Positions 16,555 through 25,197 of a stretch of DNA of 37,773 nt are shown piece after piece (position 1 is the stretch's first letter; each line of letters opens with the position of its first letter). The DNA comes from DATFMH01 sp035267045 (lineage in GTDB: Bacteria; Bacteroidota; Rhodothermia; Balneolales; DATFMH01). A program made the position numbers and the translations under genes. The notes below the pieces were generated by a model, which was not told the DNA's origin, searched no databases, and saw only the letters and a program-made list of their open reading frames with translations. The stretch lies in the NCBI GenBank assembly GCA_035267045.1, contig DATFMH010000096.1, forward strand, positions 1-37,773, read 5' to 3'.

Positions 16555-18468
16555 TTAATTTCCGGGTACCTTGCTGATCAACCATTTTACGAATTGTTGT
16601 GCGGCATCATAATTATGATATTCCAGTGGCAATTTCTGTCCATCGGTGTATTCGTTATAAAACCAGGGATCTCCAAGGGCAAATACGGTACCTTTTCCTA
16701 CATGGGAAACCGAGAAAATGACATTATTCCCCTTTTTAAAATCAGCTTTTCCCGGGGGATTTAGTGTTTGAGTTGAAAGTTCTTTGATATAAACTTTCTC
16801 GTGTCTAAATATGGGATTCCCTTCAGGAATTGTTAAAGCGGCCATGCCGAAATGATGATCCGTCTCATCATTGATACTGTTTTCGTTGAAATGAATCCCA
16901 AATTTTCCGGCCAGTTGGTTAAAATGTGCAAATTCTGCATTCCCTTTGTCATTACCCAATAAGACTAAAACGCCACCTTGTTTCACCCATTTGTATATGA
17001 CTTTAGTATCCTTGGGCTGAATATAATGTGGATCTGAGGTCTCTTTCTTCGTGTCCGGATCCACTATGATATAAATATTCGAATGCTTAAGATTTTTGGC
17101 GGTGGGTTCCGTTTTCAATTCATTCGTTTTAACACCATAATTTCTGAAAATGTGGCCAAAAGTCCAGTATCCACTATTTCTCCGGTCCTGCCAGACATAA
17201 TGATAGGAAACCATATGTCCCGTGACATCCTTTCGATGTTCATCATTAAAATAATTATCCAGCGTTACCGTGTATCCTTTCCCAACGGATTGCGTGCCAG
17301 CTCGCTCCAATTCGATACTTGCCATAATAAAAGAACCGATCCCTTTTGGATCGTTTGTTCTTTTAGGTTCACTGATATAATACTTAAAACTGCCATCCCG
17401 GTATGGATGTCCGCCTAAACCGGCTACGCTGCAAGTGTGAATCAGGTTAATCTGACCATTTGGACCGGTTTTAATCAGATGTTTAACAATGCCCTTAAAT
17501 CCTTTTCTCGCTGTTTTTAAATATGAATCCGGCAAATATCCCTTTAATACACCTTTAGCAAGGGCATATACAAACATACACGAAGCGGATGCTTCCTGGT
17601 AATTTCCTTTTCGATGAGCTTCATCCAATACCTGCCACCATAAGCCTGTTTGCGGATCCTGGTATTTTCTTATTGCAGCGGACAGATTCCGGAAAATCCT
17701 GATAAGCGAGTCACGTTTTGAGAAATTTTTAGGGAAATAATCCAATGCATCAACCAGGGCCATGGCATACCATCCATCGGCTCTTCCCCAGAAATTAGGG
17801 GAGTCACCCGTTACCGGATTCGCCCATTTTTGCTTTTTGGATGCATCCCAACCGTGATAAAGTAATCCGGTATTAGGATCACGTGCATGACGATTCATGA
17901 GTATAAATTGGCGGGCCACATCATAAAAGGCTGCGGTGTCATGTGCCATTTCAGCATAATGAGCATAAAACGGTTCAGCCATATACAGCCCATCCAGCCA
18001 CATTTGATGCGGATAAATTTTCTTATGCCAAAACCCACCGCCGGGTGTTCTCGGTTGTGTATTTAATTGTTTCCTTAGTCGAGTCGCCGCTTTCCAGTAT
18101 TTAGGGTTACCGGTAACATTATAAAGTAATAAAAGGATTTTCCCATTATTGATGTCATCCAACTTATATTTCTTTGGCCGATACGTTCGAATCGAACCAT
18201 CTTTCGAAATAAAAGGATCTATAATATGCTGCATATACTGAAAATACTTACCCTCTCCGGTATCTTCCCAGACTCCTGTGATACCTTTTAAAACGACTCC
18301 CTGGTCATAGCTCCATTTTACCGGTTTATTGGGATTGGTATAGATAGAATCCGGCCAGATGGTCATCACGGTGCGAGCCATTTTCTTGGACCATTTCAGT
18401 TGTTGTGAAAAAGCGCTGACACAAGTAATAAAAAAAACGGTTATGCACAGAATAATTTTTTTAAACAT
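16555..18468 (-). CDS. GH105 unsaturated rhamnogalacturonyl hydrolase with C-terminal GATase-like domain
   Basis: The N-terminal domain (about 25-390) is a YteR/YesR-type (alpha/alpha)6 barrel. It hydrates the unsaturated uronic acid at the end of rhamnogalacturonan lyase products. It shows WSYDQGVVLKG (52-62), catalytic D159 in MWLDGLYM and WGRADGW (227-233). The signal peptide ends near AFSQ (residue 21). The C-terminal 240 residues, with IYIIVDPDT, GGVLVLLGND and FALGDPWFYNEY, form a class-I-amidotransferase-like fold often fused to GH105 in Bacteroidota. At 637 residues it is far longer than a lone GH105. It is the first gene of the secreted-enzyme operon, with a perfect operator 398 bp upstream. 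Confidence 0.9.
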   Translation of the reverse strand: MFKKIILCITVFFITCVSAFSQQLKWSKKMARTVMTIWPDSIYTNPNKPVKWSYDQGVVLKGITGVWEDTGEGKYFQYMQHIIDPFISKDGSIRTYRPKKYKLDDINNGKILLLLYNVTGNPKYWKAATRLRKQLNTQPRTPGGGFWHKKIYPHQMWLDGLYMAEPFYAHYAEMAHDTAAFYDVARQFILMNRHARDPNTGLLYHGWDASKKQKWANPVTGDSPNFWGRADGWYAMALVDALDYFPKNFSKRDSLIRIFRNLSAAIRKYQDPQTGLWWQVLDEAHRKGNYQEASASCMFVYALAKGVLKGYLPDSYLKTARKGFKGIVKHLIKTGPNGQINLIHTCSVAGLGGHPYRDGSFKYYISEPKRTNDPKGIGSFIMASIELERAGTQSVGKGYTVTLDNYFNDEHRKDVTGHMVSYHYVWQDRRNSGYWTFGHIFRNYGVKTNELKTEPTAKNLKHSNIYIIVDPDTKKETSDPHYIQPKDTKVIYKWVKQGGVLVLLGNDKGNAEFAHFNQLAGKFGIHFNENSINDETDHHFGMAALTIPEGNPIFRHEKVYIKELSTQTLNPPGKADFKKGNNVIFSVSHVGKGTVFALGDPWFYNEYTDGQKLPLEYHNYDAAQQFVKWLISKVPGN

Positions 18469-19016
18469 TCGCTGGATATATTTTTCCTTAATGGTGATAT
18501 AGTGTATATGAACTTTTCGAATTCCATTCCAGTACCCGAAATTACCTTTATATAATTGCCAACTAAAACGTGATACTACAACCTCCTCCCTTCGGTTAGT
18601 TTAGCATAGTTCATATTTAATAACTTATCAAACAAAGATTGTTGAACTATTGATTTACACATAACTTTGAAATCATGATTTTATTCGATGCTTATTCCAT
18701 TCGTGCCAGCCGGATTCCCCCTACGTAAGTACCTGAATATTAGTTAATAAGACTGATAATGTGATACTTTTTTCATTAATATTTGAGGATCATCCTGAAT
18801 ACCGCCGCTAAAATCAGCATTATGCGAAACAAGAATGATGACTTGTTCTGTTTTTAAAAAAGCGGGTAATATTGTTACCGGTAACAATATTAATATAAGC
18901 TTATTCTTAATAAACGCAATCAATTAGGGACGATAAACTTTGATTTAAATTAACGGACGAAGTTCAGATCAAATAATAAAACAAGCGATAAATGGAGATG
19001 GGATCCACTCCAAAAT
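18469..19016. promoter_or_regulatory. GH105 operon control region with long leader
   Basis: These 548 bp between lacI (its stop) and GH105 hold no protein gene that I can support. A 26-bp perfect palindromic operator lies at 18867-18892, leaving almost 400 bp of possible untranslated leader before GH105. Within it, the minus strand has a very strong Shine-Dalgarno-like GGGAGGAGG (18582-18590) with no start codon at usable spacing. A CATCCTGAAT repeat word occurs near 18791. Confidence 0.6.
18867..18892. promoter_or_regulatory. 26-bp perfect palindromic LacI operator, GH105 operon
   Basis: The core TGTTACCGGTAACA (18873-18886) is extended to 13 paired bases on each side, centred between 18879 and 18880. 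A central CG within a perfect inverted repeat is the usual LacI-family operator form. It is the best copy in the window and lies between lacI and the first secreted-enzyme gene. Confidence 0.85.
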
Positions 19017-20039
19017 TTATTTACATCCACACGATCTGCGTAAGACAATATTACTTTTGATCTTAATATCTTCAATAGTCGTCGATTTACCATTAATTAT
19101 GTCAATCAATATTTGAGAAGCCCGCTTCCCCATTTCAAAGGCCGGTTGGTGAACAGTTGTTAATGGCGGGTTTAATAATTTATCCTGTTTGTCATCTGTA
19201 AAACCAACCAGTGCAATATCATCCGGTATTTTTAGATTTGCATCGAATATCGCTTCCATGGCACCGAATGCCGCGGAGTCATTGACCGTAAAAATTGCCC
19301 TCGGCATTTTGTTTTCAGGCAAAGATAATAATTTCTTAGTTGCCTCATATCCGGCTTCTTCGTCAAAATTAGCACTAACGATCCAATCATCGTCTATTTC
19401 AAGATTATGCTCCTTCATTGATGAAATATAACCTTCCTTCCGTTCATGAGAGATGGATAACTTATCCGGTCCGGCTATATATGCTATTTTTCTATATTTA
19501 TGATCATCAATTAAATGATCAACTATTTTTCGGGCAATTTCTTTATCATTTGTCCGAACATTATTCACCTCTAATCCTGGCAACCAACGATCAAAAAAGA
19601 CCAACGGATAATTTGTATCTAATAAATCGGTATAAAAGCTCAAATCTTTTTTTGTGAGGACTGTTGAAATTAAAATTCCATCCACCCTCTTTGAAACCAG
19701 TGCTTCGATAACTTGTTTTTCACGATCGGCATTTTCCGAAGAGTGTGTTAAGATTATCTGGAAGTCATTTTCAAAAGCAACTTCTTCAATACCCTGTATC
19801 GCATCCGGAAAGAATGAATTGGTTAATTTCGGTATAACCACCCCAATCGTATACGTTTTATTAATAGTCAAACTACGGGCCACGTGATTAGGCTTATATC
19901 CCATCATTTTGGCCGTTTCCAAAATCTTTTTTTTGGTCTTCTTGTCAACATTTGCCCGATTATTCAGAGCCCGTGATACCGTCATTGCTGAGATACCCAG
20001 TTCTTTGGCAATATGTCGAATGGTTATTCGATTCTTCAA
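19017..20039 (-). CDS. LacI-family transcriptional regulator of the pectin locus
   Basis: This 340-residue regulator has an N-terminal helix-turn-helix (TIRHIAKELGISAMTVSRAL, 6-25), the hinge region GYKPNHVARSL (47-57), and a periplasmic-binding-protein-like effector domain from YTIGVVIP (63-70) to the end. All parts are intact. Operator-like palindromes are found 22 bp upstream of its own start and before the GH105, uxaC, uxuA and uxaE genes. It is therefore likely the local regulator, self-controlled, released or activated by a uronate or KDG-type ligand. The ligand cannot be deduced here. It lies between the GH88 and GH105 operons, same strand as both. Confidence 0.93.
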   Translation of the reverse strand: MKNRITIRHIAKELGISAMTVSRALNNRANVDKKTKKKILETAKMMGYKPNHVARSLTINKTYTIGVVIPKLTNSFFPDAIQGIEEVAFENDFQIILTHSSENADREKQVIEALVSKRVDGILISTVLTKKDLSFYTDLLDTNYPLVFFDRWLPGLEVNNVRTNDKEIARKIVDHLIDDHKYRKIAYIAGPDKLSISHERKEGYISSMKEHNLEIDDDWIVSANFDEEAGYEATKKLLSLPENKMPRAIFTVNDSAAFGAMEAIFDANLKIPDDIALVGFTDDKQDKLLNPPLTTVHQPAFEMGKRASQILIDIINGKSTTIEDIKIKSNIVLRRSCGCK

Positions 20040-20060
20040 AACGAATAGAAATTAAATGAA

Positions 20061-20074
20061 AGTTACCGGTATCA
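20061..20074. promoter_or_regulatory. LacI-type operator upstream of lacI
   Basis: AGTTACCGGTATCA matches 12 of 14 positions of the consensus. It lies only 22 bp before the lacI ATG, which suggests autoregulation. Confidence 0.7.
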
Positions 20075-20444
20075 TTACTTGTAAAATAACATAATACCAA
20101 TTAAAGAATTTTGTAATATTTAATTATTTTTGTCCCCAAAATATGTTTGATATGTTCCTCACAAATAAAATAATATTGCAATTTCCGGGATTGTACAAAT
20201 CAAATATAAGTATAACCTTGTGCCTGATATTAAGCAAAAAATATATTTAATACTGTAATTACAAACAGACCATTATACTCAGAGTGAATATTTTATGGTT
20301 ATAATATAAACGTTATTTACTTATTTTTATTTGGTTAATGTATAATATAATGGCAATAATCTTGCATTCCCGGGTAGTAACCCTGAATCTCCAAAAAGTT
20401 ATCATAAATCCCTAAAATGGTCATCCTGAATCCACCAATTAGTC

Positions 20445-20465
20445 ATCCTGAATTTAATTCAGGAT
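20445..20465. repeat. ATCCTGAAT palindrome, REP-like
   Basis: ATCCTGAAT and ATTCAGGAT are exact inverted arms around TTA. A second copy of the left word, GGTCATCCTGAAT, lies just before it (near 20419), and another near 18791. The palindrome could end GH88 transcription but lacks a T-run. Confidence 0.65.
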
Positions 20466-20585
20466 CTCACAGGTCATCATAAATGATTATTCCCGTACTA
20501 TCGATACATAAAATAGCCGACTAACACCCGGCCAAAACGTTCCCAGCCACCATTCACGAGATTCGGGGTCAGTGCCCGGAGTGAC

Positions 20586-21837
20586 TTATTCGGAGATTGA
20601 TTGATTATTTTTTCCCCGTTCTTTTAAATTCAGATATCTCAAATTTGCTTCGATATAGTAATAATCCGCGTAAACTTCGGGGACTGATATTTCACTTCCT
20701 GCCGGTTTGTTTCCGACACTTCTTTTCAGAATAAACCCAGCATTACTGCCTACACCTTTTGCCCGGAAACCGGGTGATGAGAGACTGCTAAGCATCTTAC
20801 GGGCAGCTTTCAAATACTTACTTCCCAATTTGTTATTTACGAACCCACTTAGTTGTATGAATCCGGAACTCATGATGGCTGCTGCTGAGGCATCTTTGGG
20901 AGCGTTCGGAATAGATGGATCATCATAATCCCAATAAGGAAAATAATTGTCAGGAAGATGGTTATTAGTTAAAATAAAATGAGCTATTTTCTTTGCGGTA
21001 TTTAGCAATTTTATATCTTTCGTGTATCGATAAGCCATTGTAAACCCGTATAATGCCCATGCTTCTCCCCTGGCCCAGGTTGAATTATTGGCATACCCCT
21101 GATGGGTTCCCCGCCAGATGACTTTCCCTGTTGTAGTATCAAAACCAGCCACATGCCAGGTACTTCCATTAGATCTGACCAATATTTTCATGGTCGTCAT
21201 CGCATGTGTTTCGGCAATATGATAAAAAGTGCTATCCCCACTAACCTGTGTTGCATGAAATAGCAACACAAGATTCATCATATTATCTATGATAACCGGA
21301 TATTCCCATTTCGTATGATCCCACGATTTTATGGCGCCTACTTTGGGGTTGAACCTCGTAACAAGCGATTTGGCTGCATTTATAATAACCTGTTTATATT
21401 TGTTATTCCCGGTAAATTTCAATCCATTCCCATAGCTGCAGTTAATCATAAACCCTACATCGTGTGTGTGTATTATATTGCTGACTTGATAACTGCCAGG
21501 TCCATGCTTCAGCTTTCGCCTTCCAAAATGGCTTACCGGTGTATTTATACATCAGCCAAAGCTCACCCGGAAAAAAGCCGCTGGTCCAATCATTGGCCGG
21601 TACTTCTTTTATTTTACCATTACGATGTGTTGTTCTCGGAAAACGAGTAGAATCAGGATACTTATCGACAGCATAGTGAAGCTGACGAGATGCAAAATCC
21701 AGATTCTTTACCGGATCTAATTGTTGTATTTTATTTTGTGAATGGCTCGCTGAATGCCGTGAAATCTTACATCCACTACATATTAGAGTAATTGAACTAA
21801 GTACAATCCAAAAAGTATGGGAATATATTTTTTTCAC
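20586..21837 (-). pseudogene. GH88 unsaturated glucuronyl hydrolase, split by a frameshift
   Basis: Two overlapping frames, 21837-21442 (131 residues) and 21449-20586 (287 residues), together make one GH88 enzyme of about 417 residues. The first ends YNTHT then runs out of frame; the second starts MINCSYGNG. The family motif is NTGTHDLGFM-like, and one more CA unit would give NTHTHDVGFM exactly across the junction. The fault is in a (GT)5 tract (plus strand 21462-21471). The first catalytic Asp (HDVGF) is lost from both frames; the second (VIIDNMMN) is in the long one. The N-terminus MKKIYSHTF... with LICSGC suggests a lipoprotein. The GTG start has a good AAGGAAA upstream, 13 bp after kduD. 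It would release unsaturated uronate for KduI. Confidence 0.85.
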
Positions 21838-21850
21838 CCGTTTCCTTTTT

Positions 21851-22612
21851 TTAGCGACCCATCCATCCGCCGTCGACTGTGATTATGGTTCCATTTATAT
21901 ATTTTGAGGCTTCCGAAGCTAAAAAAGTGGCTGCTCCGACCAAATCGGCCGGTTCACCCCATCTTCCTGCGGGAATACGGTTTATGATAGATTCATTTCT
22001 TGTTTCATCTTCTCGTAACGCCGCTGTATTATCTGTAGCAATATATCCCGGCGCTATGGCATTAACATTCACACCGGATGATGCCCATTCATTGGATAAT
22101 GCCATGGTAAGCTGACCGATTCCCCCTTTACTGGCGGCGTAGCCCGGAATTAAAATGCCACCCTGAAAGGTAAGCAGCGAAGCAATAAAAATGATTTTAC
22201 CTGACTTCCGCTCCACCATTTTCTTGCCAAATTCCCTGCTTAATATGAAAGGAGCTGTTAAATTCACTTCCATCACCTCGTCCCAATACTCATCAGGATG
22301 CTCCGCTGCCGGTTTTCTCTTGATGGTCCCGGCATTGTTCACAAGAATATCAACGACCGGATTTGCAGACTGTACCTTTTTTATAAAAGAATAAAGGGCA
22401 TTTCGATCTGAAAAATCGCATTGATATCCGGTAAATATTTGACCTTCAGATTCTACTTTTTTTTCGACTTCACTTCCATTGGGCGACATAGTGGCTGAAA
22501 CACCAATTATATCTGCTCCTGCTTTTGCCAATCCGGTCGCAATGGCTTTACCAATACCTCTTTTACAACCTGTTACTAATGCTGTTTTCCCTTTTAAATT
22601 ATATTCGATCAT
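21851..22612 (-). CDS. kduD: 2-dehydro-3-deoxy-D-gluconate 5-dehydrogenase
   Basis: KduD is a cytoplasmic short-chain dehydrogenase that reduces 2,5-diketo-3-deoxygluconate to KDG using NAD(P)H. The 253-residue protein has cofactor motif TGCKRGIG (14-21), NNAG (92-95) and catalytic S145, Y158 and K162 (YAASK), with the C-terminal VDGGWMGR typical of KduD. It lies between kduI and GH88 in one transcript direction, the natural order for processing unsaturated uronates. General SDR gluconate dehydrogenases are close relatives, but kduI next door makes the assignment secure. Confidence 0.92.
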   Translation of the reverse strand: MIEYNLKGKTALVTGCKRGIGKAIATGLAKAGADIIGVSATMSPNGSEVEKKVESEGQIFTGYQCDFSDRNALYSFIKKVQSANPVVDILVNNAGTIKRKPAAEHPDEYWDEVMEVNLTAPFILSREFGKKMVERKSGKIIFIASLLTFQGGILIPGYAASKGGIGQLTMALSNEWASSGVNVNAIAPGYIATDNTAALREDETRNESIINRIPAGRWGEPADLVGAATFLASEASKYINGTIITVDGGWMGR

Positions 22613-22795
22613 AACTTTAAATTACTATTTCTTGAACTAACCGGAGTTCGATATAAGTATTCATTTGAATTTTAGACGATGGACGGTTGCCGTTTTGAAA
22701 CAATGAACTGATATAAAACCCCAGAATATTGTTTTTATTTGTCTTTAAGTTAATTTATAAATGCGATCAAAGCATCCCGACAACTACCATCTACG

Positions 22796-22815
22796 CCTGT
22801 TTGCCGGTAGACAGG
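22796..22815. repeat. imperfect CCTGT...ACAGG hairpin between kduI and kduD
   Basis: The outer arms CCTGT and ACAGG pair, with CCGG in the centre and two mismatches between. It resembles a REP-like intergenic hairpin. The 275-bp gap around it holds no other recognisable element. Confidence 0.4.
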
Positions 22816-22887
22816 GGCCATCGTCTTTAGTCATAATTTGAATTATTACTATGGTTCCATTATTTCCTTATGTTGGATTCACGTTAA

Positions 22888-23724
22888 TTAATAAAGTGCT
22901 TCCATTTGAACAAAATCCATATCTGCGAAACTTTGATTTTCTCCTCCCATAGCCCATATGAAGCTATACGCCGCCGTTCCTGCTCCTGCATGGATCGACC
23001 ACGACGGAGAAATTACACCTTGTTCATTAGAAAGTACTAAATGGCGGGTATGATCCGGATCACCCATAAAATGAAAGAGCCTGGCTTCTTCCGGCAATTT
23101 AAAATAAAAATAGATTTCCGATCGCCGGTCATGCCGGTGTGCCGGCATCGTGTTCCAGACACTGCCCGACTTCAACTCCGTATACCCCATAACCAATTGG
23201 CAACTTTTAATACCATCCGGGTGAATGAACTTGTAAATAGAACGTTCATTACAAGCTTCAGGATCCCCCAAATGTTCTACTGTTGCATCCGCTTTGGTTT
23301 GTTTGGTATTGGGATGGGTAGTATGTGCAGGAGTAGATATGATATAATAATGAGCACTTTTATTACCTGTATCGCTTTGGAATTGAACTTCTTTCGTTCC
23401 TCTTCCAAGGTAAACACATTCTCCATGTTCAAGAGCAAAGGTCTGACCGTCGGCAATTACCGATCCTTTGCCCCCGATATTGATAATACCCATTTCACGG
23501 CGTTCCAGGAAATAATCGGATCTAAGTTCCTTAAAAGAAGGTAAAGTTATCCCTGGCGACTTTGGTACAATCCCTCCTGCAATCATTCGATCATGATGGG
23601 AATAAACAAAGTGGCTTTCGCCCGGCACCATCAATTGATCAAGTAAATATTCCTGACGTAATCGTTGGGTAGAATAGTTTTGATAATCTTGTGGATTCGT
23701 TGGCTGACGTATAGATATTGACAT
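22888..23724 (-). CDS. kduI: 5-keto-4-deoxyuronate isomerase
   Basis: KduI isomerises 5-keto-4-deoxyuronate, formed from unsaturated galacturonate, to 2,5-diketo-3-deoxygluconate. The 278-residue protein has the same length as E. coli KduI. It keeps its four zinc ligands at the same numbers: H196 and H198 in PAHRHDRRSE, E203, and H245 in SIHAGAGT. It is cytoplasmic. It is followed by kduD and preceded by the DUF4861 gene. Its presence means that lyase or unsaturated oligomer products are processed, although no pectate lyase is in this window. Confidence 0.96.
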   Translation of the reverse strand: MSISIRQPTNPQDYQNYSTQRLRQEYLLDQLMVPGESHFVYSHHDRMIAGGIVPKSPGITLPSFKELRSDYFLERREMGIINIGGKGSVIADGQTFALEHGECVYLGRGTKEVQFQSDTGNKSAHYYIISTPAHTTHPNTKQTKADATVEHLGDPEACNERSIYKFIHPDGIKSCQLVMGYTELKSGSVWNTMPAHRHDRRSEIYFYFKLPEEARLFHFMGDPDHTRHLVLSNEQGVISPSWSIHAGAGTAAYSFIWAMGGENQSFADMDFVQMEALY

Positions 23725-23893
23725 AAAATAAGTTCTTTTTAAAATATTGATTTATATAACTAATTAATTAACGTTTACACCGGTTAACGGTATGGAAATT
23801 TTGAATTAAAAATGTTGATTGTTGAATTGTTGAAGCCCTTTTTTTAAATCCAATTCTCATCAATTAAGATAACGAAATCACGTTATTGAGTTA

Positions 23894-25123
23894 TCATTTA
23901 CTAGTAACCATGAGCTGAATTGGCGATCGTAATTCCTGCGCAAAATGACTCACATACGATTTCCATTCGTCATAATTCTTAAACTGCCCGCTTTTACTCC
24001 ATGTGTAACCCGCCCAATAAGAAATCGTGTTATCTTTTGGTACCCTGGCTAAAACCAACTCATTTTTATTATCCGCTGACACTTTCACGAAATCATTTGG
24101 ATTAACAATAATAGCACAATTCAACATTCCCTCACTTAGCGGTTGCTGTGTAGTTATCCAGCCATATTTTGCATTTACATCTTTATGAATGAATGCACCC
24201 GGAGAACGTTCTACCGGAACCGGCCGCTGGCCAGGCTTAATGCCTTTTCTAACTTCACTTTCGGTTAAATCAGATTTCTGGATACCTATCCCGGCAACCA
24301 GTTTCCCTGATTTTTGAGGTGTAAAATGACACACAAAATGATTCAGATTTTGACCTGCATCCAGAGAAATATGGCTGGTTTCTTTAACGTTATTTTCATC
24401 AACATTGAAATCAGTATACTTCAATTGAAAAAGAATACGAATAGGGCCTTTGGAAAATACCCGGGATTGAACATAATTTTTCGAAGTCCAAAGCTTGCCT
24501 CCAGACCATAAACCATTACCACCTACCCCCCTGCTATTTCCGGCTGTATACAGATCTGCTCCTTCTCCGGTATCGGTATGCATATGTCCCGTCATATACC
24601 AATTATTAAGTACAAGCTTATTACCTTTTTTGCACAAGACATCTAAAGCACTACTGGTAAGAGGTTCCAGTTTCCAGTTCTGTAGAGCTTTTCCATAGGT
24701 ACGATCGGCTATGCGATCATTTTCCCATGCGAAATCGCCATGCCGTTCGCGAACATAACGCCCATAAACCTTAAACTGTTTAGCATTGTAAAGGTGCCTC
24801 TTACCGATGTAAACAACAAAATGCCTCGTTTGATGAGGAGCAAAATCCGCCTGGAAAATGATTTCATCAGGATGATAATCCCCATCTGAATCAACGGCCT
24901 GGCATAACAACTCGCGTCCGGCCGCATCCTTTACATGTAGGTTATTCAGATCAACTTTACCTAAACCACTGAGTTGATTTTCGTTTAACGTAATAGTTTG
25001 ATTTACACGCCCAAACTTTAGCTTGTTTACCGCTGTTACCGTCAAATAGCGAGCCCGGGCCATACAAGTTACCGGTAACATCATTAAAGAAAATATAAAG
25101 ATTATTTTTCGGATGTTTTTCAT
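23894..25123 (-). CDS. exported DUF4861 protein
   Basis: This 409-residue protein has a signal peptide MKNIRKIIFIFSLMMLP...MARA (about 1-24) and a beta-rich body, including DSDGDYHPDEIIFQADF, NNWYMTGHMHTDTGEGADLY and GIGIQKSDL. I assign it to DUF4861, a family repeatedly found beside GH88/GH105 genes in pectin and ulvan loci; its biochemical role is not established. A LacI-type operator sequence lies within its signal-peptide codons (25067-25080). It heads the kduI-kduD-GH88 group, 169 bp before kduI. Polysaccharide binding or a lyase/hydrolase accessory role are possible guesses. Confidence 0.75.
   Translation of the reverse strand: MKNIRKIIFIFSLMMLPVTCMARARYLTVTAVNKLKFGRVNQTITLNENQLSGLGKVDLNNLHVKDAAGRELLCQAVDSDGDYHPDEIIFQADFAPHQTRHFVVYIGKRHLYNAKQFKVYGRYVRERHGDFAWENDRIADRTYGKALQNWKLEPLTSSALDVLCKKGNKLVLNNWYMTGHMHTDTGEGADLYTAGNSRGVGGNGLWSGGKLWTSKNYVQSRVFSKGPIRILFQLKYTDFNVDENNVKETSHISLDAGQNLNHFVCHFTPQKSGKLVAGIGIQKSDLTESEVRKGIKPGQRPVPVERSPGAFIHKDVNAKYGWITTQQPLSEGMLNCAIIVNPNDFVKVSADNKNELVLARVPKDNTISYWAGYTWSKSGQFKNYDEWKSYVSHFAQELRSPIQLMVTSK
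25067..25080. promoter_or_regulatory. LacI-type operator inside the DUF4861 start
   Basis: AGTTACCGGTAACA matches 13 of 14 consensus positions but lies within codons 15-19 (LPVTC) of the DUF4861 gene, 43 bp after its ATG. It could act as a roadblock operator for the DUF4861-kduI-kduD-GH88 group, which has no other clear site, or be coding coincidence. Confidence 0.5.
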
Positions 25124-25197
25124 AAATCATATGGTTTATAAGTTTTAAATAAATTATTAAGAAATTTATAAAATCCTAAAAATTATTAATTTTGAAT

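Larger units (their letters stand above)
20040..20585. promoter_or_regulatory. lacI promoter region and GH88 downstream gap
   Basis: These 546 bp lie upstream of lacI and downstream of GH88. The lacI-proximal part is extremely AT-rich and includes an operator at 20061-20074. The GH88-proximal part has the palindrome at 20445-20465 and a moderately GC-rich stretch (about 20520-20580). No coding frame is convincing. Confidence 0.6.

Noticed and set aside
23771..23790. Possible operator GTTTACACCGGTTAACGG upstream of kduI
   Set aside because: It has the ACCGGT centre but its half-sites are out of step with the consensus by one or two bases, so I do not count it as a site.
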